Assembly: GCA_027922465.2 (NCBI GenBank)
Contig: BQMF02000011.1
Coordinates: 372,001 to 436,000, forward strand
Reading direction: 5' to 3'
Length of the DNA: 64,000 nt
From: Turritopsis dohrnii
Lineage: Eukaryota > Cnidaria > Hydrozoa > Anthoathecata > Oceaniidae
Each line of letters opens with the position of its first letter. Position 1 is the first letter of the stretch. The notes beneath the pieces were generated by a model. It was not told the DNA's origin. It saw nothing but the letters and a program-made list of their open reading frames with translations, and did not search any database. This document shows, one piece after another, positions 34,470 to 45,782 of the stretch. Made by a program: the position numbers and the translations under genes.

Positions 34470-35768
34470 ATTGATCTGCGTTGTCCATTTGGGTTCAAAC
34501 ACAGATATCTTCAATCATGAAGCGAAATAATGGAACCATTATATATGGAAAATTGGAAGTAAAAATCAACAACTGGAACGTGTAGCAAAGTATAATCTAT
34601 TCTGTTGGTCAATTGATGAAACCTTGACGAGAAAATACCCTTGAACCTGTTGTTATGAATAATAATCCTGCTTTTGAGGGAATTCCGAAGCAAATCGACG
34701 AAAAACATCGTACTCAAGTTACTCAGGCATTGGGAATGATGCCTTTTGATATGACAAAACATCCATGTGCGTTTGGTAGTTGCAGAATACCTGCTATTGA
34801 AAAAGATACTACGGGTGACTAATAATTCAATGAACTGCATAGTCATTCGTAATGGTCATTATATTCACGTTTAATTTGTTAACTGACACTAGAGATATTA
34901 TCTCATTGAGTGAAATATATAGTGCTTTGAAAGAAATAATATTGAAGCGTCTAGAATTCAACATTGATGATCATATTCGGTCATCAATAAAACAAGCAGA
35001 AAAAGAATATCATATTTTCCGTGATAAATTTCAATGTGAGCCGTTCGTAAGAAACGAAGTGACCATCGGAGAATTCAAAAAAAAGCTTTCTTAATCCAAT
35101 CTTCATTGTCCAACTTGGTTTACAGATAGCCCTCATAAGGTTATACCAAGAACCAAAGGTTCAGTGATACTGGCTCCAACCTTTATCAACGTCATGCCTT
35201 TGACACTTATGAACCAACGACAGTTACGGCCTATATCGCTATAAAGGTTTGTTGAGAAAGAAAAAATTGAATTGTTTGCGCTAAAGAGCTATTCTGATCT
35301 TTAAAAATGAGAATGGGGATGGTTTCACCAGGATCTTTGTGCACTTAGGGAATTGTCATTGGTTTTCTGAACAGTGATATTTTCCAAAATTCGTTAGATT
35401 CCTACGTTAATGTTACTACAGTTCCACAGAAGATCGGTGGTACCAACGCTGTATTAGCACTTACCTACCTGTTTAATGATGAGGGAATGCATGGAGGGTT
35501 TATGACGAATGGAAGTGTAACTTTTATGTTTTGGAGGTCATGATTACGGTGAGAAAATTTTTTTGGGAAGTTTGTTTTTATCATCATTTTCCGAATTGTG
35601 CAGGCGTACATACTCACACACAGAACAGTTAATCCTACACATTTTTATAGACATTCTTTCACAAGCGTTTTGGCATTTGCTTTTTGGGGGTAGTTTTAAG
35701 GTACTGTTATCAATGAGGGTCTTGCGAAAGAGATCATGGAGCATTTAAAGCCCCCATTTAGGCTATGG
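34470..35768 (+). other. Decayed coding-like stretch of unknown origin
   Basis: Separate short plus-strand frames look protein-like but are broken by stops and shifts: MNNNPAFEGIPKQ with MMPFDMTKHPCAFGSCRIP (about 34655-34800), an 80-codon frame at 34852-35094, APTFINVMPLTLMNQRQLRP (about 35175-35235) and NVTTVPQKIGGTNAVLALTY (about 35410-35475). I do not recognise a family. A dead large transposon or a dead host gene are both possible. Confidence 0.3.
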
Positions 35769-35945
35769 AAACTGTAATGACAGGAAATGCTCAACTGGAC
35801 AACCATCCTAGACATCATTCCTACTCTCTTGCAGAGTGATAAGCAAAGAGGAGTGAGTCATATTGTTATAGTCGCTAGTATGACTCTGTCGGGGATTGAA
35901 CTCGTGACCTCACGAGCAGGATGCACTCTCTACCAGACGGTTAAT
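35769..35945 (-). repeat. tRNA-related SINE
   Basis: On the minus strand, GTCTGGTAGAGAGTGCATCC (A-box-like) is followed by GTCACGAGTTCAATCCCC (B-box-like) at the right end. The rest would be the SINE body. The cloverleaf is too degenerate for a working tRNA. Left end uncertain. Confidence 0.5.
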
Positions 35946-36420
35946 ATTCGAGAACGAGAACTTATTGTCGCGCACCGATATTGGTACAGTTGATAACTAT
36001 TTCATATCTTAAATTGTCAAAAATTTGCAGTTTTTGAGTGTTATTAGATATAACAATATTTTTAGACAATATGCGAAGCAATTGTTTTCAAATGTATTTA
36101 TAAGGTTTGAAGATATTTAAGCAATCACAATCCGATAGAGAACTTGAAGCAGTAACATTCCACGTGTGGTCACGATATCTGATGTAGAATTAACGTACTT
36201 TGTTTTTACGCATTTTTTGTTGATTCGAGTGGTAGATTTGTTCTTGGCTTAAGTGTATAAAGGCCATTTAAGTTTATAAAAGACCGAGGATCCTGCGCCT
36301 ATAATCGTAAATATTTCTAATAGAACAATGAGGGTCCGAGCGAGGATCTAAATTTATAGAGTTCCATTTGGGTTTCGACGGTGTACAACTGCTTCAACTA
36401 CTGATACGACTTGACCAGAG

Positions 36421-36465
36421 TTAACCTCGCATTCTACTGGCGAATATTCTACCACTAAAGCAAGG
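36421..36465 (-). repeat. tRNA-Gly-like fragment
   Basis: The minus strand reads TTTAGTGGTAGAATATTCGC, then CAGTAGAATGCGAGGTTAA. This resembles the D-arm and anticodon arm of tRNA-Gly. The T-arm is not recognisable. Likely a SINE head remnant. Confidence 0.4.
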
Positions 36466-36801
36466 TTTTTATTCGTCAAATTTGTCCAATATCGAGCACA
36501 CAACTTTCGCTGGATTGTAAAAAACGTCAAAGTTATCGTTTTCAAAATCAGAACATACATGTTCAGAATTTACTGAACACCACTAGTGGCTGCTGCAGTG
36601 TGTTTGCTAGTAAGGAAGTTACTAGGGGTTTTTAGTCCTTGGACGTCCATCCGTAATGGTTGGTTGCCCTCGGACTTGTAACTAGTAGTTGACTTACCGC
36701 CAGAGATAAGTATAGCATTGCTCTAACTTGTTCAAAGTCAGTCTAATGGGCTAATGCACTGTTTTTAAAGTGAATCGGCGTGGAGTATCGAGATATGACA
36801 T

Positions 36802-36868
36802 GACTGAACTCGAACACGGGTCGCAGCAGTTACACTCAAAAGTACTAACCACTACACCATCGCTGCAC
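36802..36868 (-). repeat. tRNA-like sequence, probable SINE head
   Basis: The minus strand reads GCAGCGATGGTGTAGTGGTT then AGTAC (A box) and CGTGTTCGAGTTCAG (B box). Stems are imperfect, so it is probably a tRNA-derived SINE or pseudo-tRNA rather than a functional gene. Confidence 0.5.
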
Positions 36869-36899
36869 GTTACTTGAAATCTGGAAAAGGAAAATAAAG

Positions 36900-37880
36900 C
36901 TTTCAGATTAAATATTTATTTGGAAAGTAAATTTCATTATAAACATACTTTTCTAAATTCATGGAGTGTCTTCAGAGAGAACCGGATAGTTTATCTCTTG
37001 TGTTCAGAGGAAATTAGAGATTTTTAATTACTGATCATATTTTTTCACTCAAAAATTGACTTAGTCAACAGATCTTTCATAAGGGAGAAAAAAATACAAG
37101 GCGATTCTCTCACTATGTCCACCTATGTCACTCCAATCATGCCAGAAGTTTTGATGATACTTGGGCAGATTGAGCAGGAATTGAAAATTTTAATAAAACT
37201 AGACGGATATGTGGACGAATTACGCACTGCTGGAAGTCTAATAGATTTAGAAAGAATTTAAGTCAAACTCCCTGTTAACGTGATTCTCATTTTGAATAAT
37301 TCTAACTTGTAGTTAAGAAAGATTTTGCTACCTGGCAAGACTGCGCTCAAAATTTTAAAAATCAATGTCCTTGCAGAAAGTAAAATGCACGTTAGAGCAG
37401 CTATTGGAAGCGCCAGTAACGAGATTCCAGGGTTTTGCGGCTCAGGGAACTGAGAACCGCACCACAGAATGCAAAAATCGAACTGCAAGTTATGTACAAT
37501 TGCTTCACAAGTAGATTTCGTAGCAGGATGGAGTATTTATGAAAAAAAAAATCAATTTCAAACCATATATGAAGAAGAAAATGGAGAACATGACCTCAAC
37601 CGAACTCATCCCTAGCATGCAAAACGCATGGGATGTTTTGCATTGAATCTGAAAGAGAGTTATCATCACTTTCACCATAGTTCGGCGAAAAGTTGGAAAG
37701 TCTGCTCATTTTGAACTATGGGAACTATATGAATATCAGAATACATATGAAAATTTGTTCAGTGGTGGAAGGGGAATTCCAATACGGGAGAATGAACATG
37801 AGAATCCCACCAGCCTAAAAACAAAATACTTTCCAAAATGCGACAAATAGAATGGAGATTCAATCCAGTAAAATTCCTAA
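36900..37880. other. Intergenic, coding-like scraps only
   Basis: A 49-codon frame near 37114-37260 (MSTYVTPIMPEVLMILGQIE) and a broken frame to about 37550 look protein-like but match nothing I know. They may belong with the decayed stretch at 34.5-35.5 kb. Confidence 0.3.
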
Positions 37881-37988
37881 TGGACAAAATCGTCAAAAAG
37901 TCACTGCGATGACGAGCATTTTTATTGAAATAGTGTGTATACTTCTATAGAAATGCACTCCTTCGCAGTAATTTCTCAAGTCCTTGTA
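37881..37988 (+). mobile_element. CCCAGT MITE family, copy 1 (degenerate ends)
   Basis: GACAAAATCGTCAAAAAGTC starts the copy and TCTATAGAAATGCACTCCTT with CGCAGTAATTT stands at the right, closely matching copy 5 at 63744. The outermost CCCAGT ends are lost. Confidence 0.75.
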
Positions 37989-38087
37989 TGCAAAAAGGAC
38001 GAATTTGTCTTCACGACAATGCATTCACGTTACATTTTATATTACTTTTTAAAGTTAATTTGAAATCGTGATTGGGGGACAAGTACC

Positions 38088-38181
38088 TACCTTAGCGGTC
38101 CTTATTTGGCCGGCCCTTATTGGCCAAAATTTTCGTCGCTGACCAAATAAGGGCCGGCCAAATAAGGGCCGCTCTAAGGTA
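38088..38181. mobile_element. 94-bp near-perfect palindromic MITE
   Basis: TACCTTAGCGGTCCTTATTT then GGCCGGCCCTTATTGG is inverted on the right as CCAAATAAGGGCCGGCCAAA then TAAGGGCCGCTCTAAGGTA. Almost the whole element can fold on itself, with short internal direct repeats of GGCCCTTATTTGG. Confidence 0.8.
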
Positions 38182-38605
38182 TATCCATAATTTTTATAGA
38201 AGTATTAACAGCTAATGGAGAAACATAAGCTATGCTTTAGGAACTGAAACGAATATAATGATGATTGATTTCAACTTCCTACTTCCTTAACTGAGTTCCC
38301 AATACGTCACATATAAATACGGAAATACGCAAAATTTTATTTTTAAACTATACCGCCTACTTTCTTCAACAATTGACGTCATCCAGTTTATGCCTACACT
38401 AAACATATGCACTAAAGGGATGTTTATATGGAGAATTAGTATATTAACGATTACTAATGTTATCTATTAAAATCTATTCGAATGAACATATTTTGGACCA
38501 CCTGAGTTATCTTTTATTGAAGAGGAAAGGAAAACACTTGGGTTAAAAATTAAAGAAATTCGTCAGAATTTTTCGATCATAATTTTATAACATTTATTTT
38601 CATTT

Positions 38606-38655
38606 GCCGGGCTGAAGGTATCATCCACATAAACGCTCATATTTTCCAGCCCGGC
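38606..38655. repeat. 9-bp perfect stem hairpin
   Basis: GCCGGGCTG at 38606-38614 pairs with CAGCCCGGC at 38647-38655. GC-rich arms stand out in AT-rich DNA. Function unknown. Confidence 0.45.
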
Positions 38656-39109
38656 CACCGGGATGAAATTTTATGCCACAAATTTTATGAGAAAATGCTA
38701 AGTGAAAACTGGCCCTTAGAACGTATGTCTGAAACAATTCAAAATGGAACCTCTGCTCTGATGAAACATTCGATTTTGAAAGTCAGCGTATTTCTTTACA
38801 AGAATATTATAAAGCTAATATTTTGTCTATCATTTTTTCCCACTTTTGTTGGGCCTTCTGCATACATAATGTCGTTGAATTTACGAAATTCGATAATTTG
38901 TTAATAATTTGATAATAACTTTTTCATCAGCGTTAGGCTGCAAGTCAGTTCGAGTCATTTCATGTTTTTTCACAACATTATTAGTTTCTTACCAGCCAGG
39001 GAAAACAGTAAATTAGTAGCTTATTTGGATAGAGCAACCTCATTCAGAGAAAAGACTACTTGAATTGATGACTGTAAGTAAAGTTATAAAAATCACATCA
39101 AAAAATTTC

Positions 39110-39308
39110 GACGCTATTGATTGCACTTTTTCCTATCCCCTAATGGATGCAGGAATTTCACGCTGATTACTGTGAATCTGGGCCACAAAATCAACAGGTT
39201 AGGGCTATGGTCAGGGTTAGGGTTAGATATCAATAATTAGCATTAATTCTGCATCAGAATCATGAATAATATTATTTATTAAGGGAATATGAAAGTGCAA
39301 TAGCGCCA
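39110..39308. mobile_element. Foldback element with telomere-like centre
   Basis: Arms GACGCTATTGATTGCACTTT (left) and its inverse AAGTGCAATAGCGCC (right) enclose a centre with GGTTAGGGCTATGGTCAGGG and TTAGGGTTAG (39200-39230). Confidence 0.55.
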
Positions 39309-39576
39309 AAATTGCCTTGTTAATATATATTAATATTATTTATTATAACTTATTATTATCAATTTTCACGAATTTTGCAAGTCCTATTGTTTTATAACAA
39401 AAGGCTACCGTAATTTCTCTAATTTAAGGTGTCCTCTATATAATTTATGCAATTATAGTCCTTTTTGCCAAAAATGAATTTATTTTCTCTTATTAACATG
39501 AATGAGTCAAGTTTGATGAATTTCAGTTTTTCCTCTCATTTAAGGCGATAAGGGTTAAATATTCATCATATCATTA

Positions 39577-40535
39577 CCGTAAAGCAGGTGACTTCGATCA
39601 ATTTTGCCACTATTTTAAAAGTAACTTCTGAAATACTAAACCATTACTTCTGAAACTTTGGAATCATTACATACATTACATATTTCCATTTCAGTGCAAA
39701 ATTTCACATAAACTAAACTCGTAATTCCAGAGAAATAACCTGATCTTTCCAAGAAAACAACAATATCGATTTTGGGGTGACTTCAATCAGCTTATGAGAA
39801 GCACCAGATTACTTATAATTATATTTGACAATGTTTTTAAAGCGCCATTATTATAATATTAACAGACCACCATTTGTCATCCGCGGTAAATGTTCGACCG
39901 TAAAAGATCAGCAAATGTTAGTAAAACAAAAGATATTTACGACGTTCACACATGTGTGACCCTCCTTAATACGAAAGGAAATTAACATTGAAATTTCATT
40001 GTATCTCAAACAAAATTTTTGGGATCTTATCATCATGGGGAAAGAGCACGCTTATTAAAATTTCTTCGGTAAGTCATTAAATCTCCCATGAGATACGACA
40101 ACTTTTCACGAAGTTCTTGCGAACATGTAACTTATAGTGATATAAAACATTCAGGTTTTTCGTGTTTTTATAAACACGATATTATTGATAAAGGAATAAG
40201 GAAAAGAAAAACAGAATATAGCGGTGGAGAACAGAATTTCTTTCAGACATATTATAATTTTCTTTACATTCAGCCTCTATACTTCACATATGTACCAAAA
40301 ATGTCCAGGCTAAGCTCTTGAATACGACGTAGAGCAATGACCAATGTGAGCGGTGAAAATTTTGATGTTTTTCGTCGTTAATTTCGGAAGAAATTGATCA
40401 TTTCGCTTGAAGACGATTCTGATGATATTTTACAATAGGAATCTAAGTGAAAATCTTGAAAAATATGAAAAACGCACTTTAATTTCAGAGTTTTAACAGT
40501 TTATTTTTACTGATCGAAGTCACCCCGCTTTACGG
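39577..40535. mobile_element. Inner non-autonomous transposon with GGTGACTTCGATC termini
   Basis: CCGTAAAGCAGGTGACTTCG then ATCA at the left is inverted at the right (TGATCGAAGTCACCCCGCTT then TACGG). TA flanks both sides (39575-39576, 40536-40537). About 960 bp with no recognisable transposase. Confidence 0.75.
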
Positions 40536-40622
40536 TATGCGATTAAAAACAAAAAAAACCCTTTTTTATTTAAATTGACCTTAACATATGAGCCAGCTAA
40601 AAGACCTGGTGCCCTTGTTGAA

Positions 40623-40813
40623 GTATGCTATTGCCATACAGACAGTCATTAGGAACAACAAATCAAACTGTTGGACATGTTCCTAAATTCTTATCGAAAA
40701 TGACTTCTTTCTTCTTAAAATATGGTACTTCGTTGGCAGTGAAATGTACAGGAGAAAGGCAGTATTCATATGACTTAGAGAAAGGTGGTGTGGTGATACC
40801 TGCTGAATTTTGA
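40623..40813 (+). pseudogene. Frameshifted HIRAN-like domain fragment
   Basis: YAIAIQTVIRNN in one frame is followed in another by QTVGHVPKFLSKMTSFFLKY, then TSLAVKCTGERQYSYDLEKG and GVVIPAEF. The VGHVPxxLS...FFLxxGxxLxxxVTGxRxYSxDLxxGGxxIP pattern is that of a HIRAN-like domain often carried by invertebrate mobile elements. Recognition is from memory. Confidence 0.5.
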
Positions 40814-40927
40814 TTCGTCTCTGCCAATGCAGAACTCTTTATTTAATTTATTTCCTCTTATTTTTTACACGACCCCCTCAAAATAATTATTTTTGATGGG
40901 GCAAAATTAGAGAAATTATATACAGTA

Positions 40928-41630
40928 TTATTCTAGAAAATAGAAATCTAAAAATTCGCAAAAATTAATTCCCGTGAAATTTAATTCCTTTAATTTAATT
41001 TATTTCTCTGTTGTCTGTCTGTCATGAAAAATAGTTGATAGCATGTATTTGACATCTTAAAAAATCATTTCATATATATAGGTCATTTTACATACATTTC
41101 TTTGGCCAGTGTCCCAAGCACTGCCAACTTTTACATTGTTTTTCGCAGTAGGTGTGATGGGGTGAATGCACACTCTCTGAAAGTTTTAAATATATGGCTG
41201 AAATGTAAATTATATCAAATTCCTTGTGATTAGAGTAAAAATCTAATGTTGAGAGTTTCAAATGGGTAGTTATAAATGATACCACCTTTGCTCCTCTATT
41301 TAAATTAAATTTTCCACAACTTTACACATGGCTTATACTCTTTTTAATTTAAAACTGAGTCAACCAAACAGTAAATACAGTGACTTAAATTTTCAACCGA
41401 AATGGCCCAATATATATATTACATAACTTTAACTCTGTTAAAGACTATATTCATAATATCTATGGAAATCTTACTATCGTATAATAGATATTCCTTCAAC
41501 TACATCCACCAAGTACAGAAGGAATTTCATTCATCTTCACTGCGTCTTTTCCTGAAACAATGCACTGAAACAATTTATGTCAGTATTCTGATTTATTCTT
41601 CTTGGTGCTGAACTGAAATACTTCCATGAA
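40928..41630. other. Intergenic, no gene recognised
   Basis: No supported feature. Confidence 0.4.
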
Positions 41631-41862
41631 TTTTATTTGTCTGCCCTTTGTACTTGTTTCTTACTAATCCCTTACCCAGCCCTATTTACTACAAAACATC
41701 CGAAGACTTCACAGGGAAACGGGCTGGCAGCAGTATCACCAAGGAAAAATTTTTTCCAGAGGGGGCTCGAACCAGGAACCTCTGGTGTGCCTGCCAAACA
41801 CGTTACTGTATGCCACTGCTATCTGTGCGACCGTTATGCCACTGCTTCAAACATTACAAAAT
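41631..41862 (-). repeat. tRNA-derived SINE (about 230 bp)
   Basis: The minus strand begins GAAGCAGTGGCATAACGGTC then GCAC (A box), and has CTGGTTCGAGCCCCC (B box) about 95 bases on. A body follows and it ends in GCAGACAAATAAAA. This is the layout of a tRNA-headed SINE with an A-rich tail. Confidence 0.65.
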
Positions 41863-42512
41863 GTTTTAACAACATTGTTTGAAACATAATGCTTGAATAA
41901 TGGAAATGATTGAAGAGGATTTTAAATTTTTAAATGTATGTAGAATAGCTTTGTAGTTCCTTGAATATGTGAGCATTAATTTTATGGCCAGATATTTGGC
42001 AGCATTGTATCCATTTCATTACAAATTTTTTGCAGATATCCACAGACACCTTTTTTCCCACGTGATGCACCTGTTGTAAGGCTTTTTCACAAAACAATAT
42101 TGTAGTGAACTGAAGGTCATTTTTTACAGGTTACATTGCATTGCATAGAGGAGCAAATAACTTAAAAACTAACAAAAATAACCAAGGAATAACTGACAAT
42201 ATTGACCAAAATTTGGGTCCGATGTTTATGGAAGCTAAGCTCGCTTAGCACAAGTTAATTGAGTAAGCGGTGTTTTATGGGTACCATTTTGTTCGGCTGC
42301 CGGCTCTAGTTCACCACGAGGTCGCCTACCATGTGGCCTTCTCCGTTACACTTTCGTCTAGGTCAGACGTGTTTTGTGCCCGCCCACCCGCCTGTGGTTG
42401 CGCCAGCAGTGTTTTAGGTCATGTTTTGGTTTATAGTCTAGTTATAGTTTGTACATTGTTGTTGAAGAAATACTTATGGATTGGGGAGATGCATCCGCAT
42501 AGGTTTGTAGCA
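41863..42512. other. Intergenic, with a short GC-richer patch
   Basis: Around 42285-42420 the sequence is clearly richer in GC (for example GCCCGCCCACCCGCCTGTGG) than its surroundings. A 101-codon frame covers it but shows no domain. The patch leads into a tandem repeat. Confidence 0.35.
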
Positions 42513-42731
42513 GGTTTGAGTCAAGCGATGGTTGTTGTTAACCCCGCTTGTTCGGTTGTTGTTGACCATAATTAAGATCAGGAAAGATTTGAGTGCAGTG
42601 GTGCTCGTTGTTGACTACCCTTGTTCGGTCGTCGTTGACCATCATAAGTAGATTAGGACAGGTTTGAGTCAAGCCCAGTTGTCGTTGATTGGGCTTGTTC
42701 GGTCATTGTAGACCATCAGCTAAGTTTAGGG
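42513..42731 (+). repeat. Tandem repeat, three units of about 73 bp
   Basis: Units start at 42513, 42586 and 42661, each with G(G/A)TTTGAGT, then CTTGTTCGGTYGTYGTTGAC and CATMA. Divergence is moderate. It is about 300 bp upstream of the BAK-like gene. Confidence 0.75.
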
Positions 42732-43053
42732 TGCATCCCCTCTTTCCCTTTATTTGGCCAACTCTTGACTTTTTATTGTGTCTTACCCGTTTGTATCCCG
42801 AACGCATACAGTTAATTGAGGATGAAATGGAGATATGACATCATTAAAATCATTGATGGGATCTCTTCAATTGATAGGTCATAAGTTAATAATTTGTGTT
42901 TTTGATTGTCATCCTGAGAGCTGTGAGGTCCCTTCATAATGAGTAACTAAGGAAATCAGGTTTAAAGAACTGAAAATTACTTGAAGTTATTTCTATTTAG
43001 TTTTGAGTTCATAGAGAAAGCTATTAGTTAAACAAGAAACAAGTTGACGGACT

Positions 43054-44558
43054 ATGGGTCCACCTTCAAATAGAAAGCCTGTGCAACCGAATCCACCAAG
43101 TGTTCGGCGGAGGCCACCTGCTGTAGATAATTCAGAAACACCACCTGTTGCTACTGAAAATGATGAGTTGCCTCCAACAGATTCAGTAGATGGCCGCATT
43201 AGAAGACACCAAGTTAGCGTCAATGTAACATGTACAGAAGATGAAGTGACACAATCTACACCTGATTTATTGACGTCGTTTATAGTGAACCGTATGGAAA
43301 ACGATGGCTATGATGTTCCACCTGAACTGGCACAAAGACAAGTTAGAGTGGAAAGGTAATTTTAAGAAATTCCAAGTGAAAATAGCGCCTTAAAGTAGCC
43401 GTTTTAAAATTAAGAAAACCACCCGAAGGTTTTTATTTGCTGTTGATTGTTCACTAAATTTCATGATCATCTTTGCTTATCTCGTTCCATAGAGCGCACT
43501 CAATCTTTACCTAGTCATGTACACAAATTTACTGTGTCAGCTACTATCATTTCATATGACGGCCCTCTCTTATGCAGTTTACGGTTTGTGAAGTACCTAT
43601 GCATGCGTCTTTCTTTTCAGTGAAATTGCTCAAGTTCTTCAACGAATCGGTGACGATATGGCTAATAATAGAACTTTAAATCATTTAATATCTGAAATAC
43701 AAGTGACACCGAACACCGCATATAAAACATTTGCTAGTGTCGCTGCACAGATATTTCAAGATGGTAACATAAACTGGGGACGAATTGTGACATTATTTTA
43801 CTTTGCATATAAACTAGCTTTGCAATCAGTGCAGCAAATAAATCTTATAAATATTATTATCGACTGGGTTGTAAAATTTGTTGCTGAACAACTTGCGTGG
43901 TGGATATCAGAACGAGGCGGCTGGGTAGGTTGAACTTGTTTGTAGTTTCGAAGTTTGTGATAATCTATATTTCCTTTGTCACATATGATAGAGCAAGCAC
44001 ACCACAAGCAACTATCGATTTAAACCTATTATACCATAACTTTTTTTAATTTGGCATAATTGCAATGATAATGTTTTACGATATTTCTTTTCAGTCTGAA
44101 GTATCGATTACATCACTTGCATGCTTTCCTTTTTTACTTTCTAAGACTGAACTATCTTCCACCAATTTTGACTGAGCCACGATACATGAAACTTTTATTA
44201 AAACTTAAGTTTGACTCCTTAACCATTTGAGTAAAAAAATGTTTTTCTTTGTGATTTTCCGCAACAGACAATCAAATCTATGATAAAAAGGTTTGGCACC
44301 AATTTAGAAGTAAAAAATATTAAAAACCGTGGGAACTTAATAGATTCGATTACAATTCTTGTAAAGCCGTCTTGAAATTTATTTCCACTCAATTTATGTA
44401 TGTATATATATATTTATATATTTAATTATATATGTTTTCTTATCCAGGGCGCTATTCGTGAATATTTTGGTACGACTACGCCTCAACTGTTTGGTGTGTT
44501 TATGGCGGGCGTTTTAGTAACCTGTTTGTTTTGGTGGTTAGCAGGCAGAAAACGCTGA
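43054..44558 (+). CDS. BAK/BAX-like Bcl-2 family protein, predicted pro-apoptotic
   Basis: Three exons (43054-43355, 43621-43924, 44448-44558) join in phase to 238 residues. After a Pro-rich, probably disordered N-terminus comes a first helix (STPDLLTSFIVNRM). A BH3 motif follows (VLQRIGDDMANN, Leu107, Gly111, Asp112), then BH1 (DGNINWGRIVTLFYFAYKLA, 148-167) and BH2 (WISERGGW, 195-202, split from GAIREYF by intron 2). A C-terminal membrane helix (216-234) ends in GRKR, a tail anchor for mitochondrial or ER outer membrane. BH3 plus BH1/BH2 and the family similarity point to a BAK-like pore former acting in apoptosis. A possible AATAAA lies at 44974-44979, and a CCCAGT-family MITE (44714-44828) would fall in the 3' untranslated region. 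Confidence 0.92.
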
Positions 44559-44713
44559 CACTGCAAGTTCTGTTACGTTTTATAAATATATCACTGCAAT
44601 GTATTTTTTTAGTACAACTATGAGCATTTTTTTATCCATCTTTGATCGGATGGTAAAATCATGTTTGTGTCAATAATTTTTGCGTTTTTATAATTGGATG
44701 CGTTTTGCAGTTG

Positions 44714-44828
44714 CCCAGTGGGAAAATTTGTTGAATAATTACTGCGAAGGAGTGCATTTCTATAGAAATGTATTTTCAATTAAAATGTTCTACATCGCAG
44801 TGACTCTTTGCGGGTTTTGCCCACTGGG
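44714..44828 (-). mobile_element. CCCAGT MITE family, copy 2, with intact ends
   Basis: Runs from CCCAGTGGG to CCCACTGGG, 115 bp, with internal TTTCTATAGAAAT palindrome. It lies 155 bp after the BAK-like stop codon. Confidence 0.85.
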
Positions 44829-44973
44829 TGTCAGAGGTTTGAAAGAGGAGTGTGAAACCTTAAAAGTTTGTATAAGCACATATTTGTCTCCTCTCTAACG
44901 ACGAAAATCTTTTCTGAATTTATTTTGTCTATATTTAAGATGTCATGGACTTACGGATAATCTGATAATCATC

Positions 44974-44979
44974 AATAAA
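44974..44979 (+). terminator. Candidate polyadenylation signal of the BAK-like gene
   Basis: AATAAA in ATCAATAAAGATTTT, about 415 bp after the stop codon. Other signals could be used. Confidence 0.4.
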
Positions 44980-45004
44980 GATTTTCATTTCGCTGTTCTT
45001 GATG

Positions 45005-45112
45005 ATCGTCAAAAAGTCATTGTGACGGAGAGCATTTTTAATGAAATTATGTGTAGGTTTCTATAGGAATGCGCTCCTTCTCACAGAGATTTTTTAATAA
45101 ATATGCCGGCTG
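45005..45112 (+). mobile_element. CCCAGT MITE family, copy 3
   Basis: ATCGTCAAAAAGTCATTGTG with ACGGAGAGCATTTTT at the left and AGATTTTTTAATAAATATGC with CGGCTGG at the right match copy 5; the left CCCAGT end is lost. Confidence 0.8.
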
Positions 45113-45374
45113 GTAAAGTGCAGACACGTGACTGGAGCGGAAATATGTCTGAACGAACAAATATCTTACTAAGACCACGTGTGTGGTTCCTAAAAATAAT
45201 TTTATGATAGTGACACATGGCACTGTTATTATGGTAACCATGCCTCACTGTTGTTATGGTGATACGTCTCGCTTGTTCACGATCAATTTTCTCGATCGTT
45301 TTAAACCTGTACAAATGAAAAATTAGAAAGAGTGAAAGTTTTCGATGTTTCATGTCGATAAATATTGTTTAATA

Positions 45375-45782
45375 GGGACCTTACGAAACTACGACGGCAA
45401 CGTGGACGACGACGTACAAGATATTCATCTTCAATGAATCACAAAAAAGCAGAAACTATACACTTGAGTTAAGAAGTTTATTTATAATGCCTTTGGTGTT
45501 TGTTTTTTGAACTTTGAGAGACAGAATCGTGAGGAACCAAGGAAAATTTATCGGAAGTACTGCTATTCTCACGTCTTCGCTTTCAGAACGACTTCAAAAT
45601 ATTACTTTTCACGTTGTGTGTAGAACGTGCAAATCTAATAATGATATTAGTAAAATTAAAAATATTTCCCAATAGTATAGTGTGAAATGACTTCCATTCT
45701 AAAGCAAATCTATGGAGTAAAGTGAATCTTTTGTTTGCCTCACGTCGTCGTCCACGTTGCCGTCGTAGTTTCGTAAGGTCCC
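45375..45782. mobile_element. 408-bp MITE with GGGACCTTACGAAACTACGA ends
   Basis: GGGACCTTACGAAACTACGA then CGGCAACGTGGACGACGACG is perfectly inverted at the right end. TAATA on both sides (45370-45374, 45783-45787) is a probable 5-bp target duplication. No coding capacity. Confidence 0.82.

Larger units (their letters stand above)
39406..40927. mobile_element. Outer element of a nested transposon pair
   Basis: The left end TACCGTAATTTCTCTAATTT and right end AAATTAGAGAAATTATATAC then AGTA are imperfect inverted repeats. The interior contains a second transposon (39577-40535) and a frame with a HIRAN-like motif. The ends are less exact than in other elements here. Confidence 0.5.
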
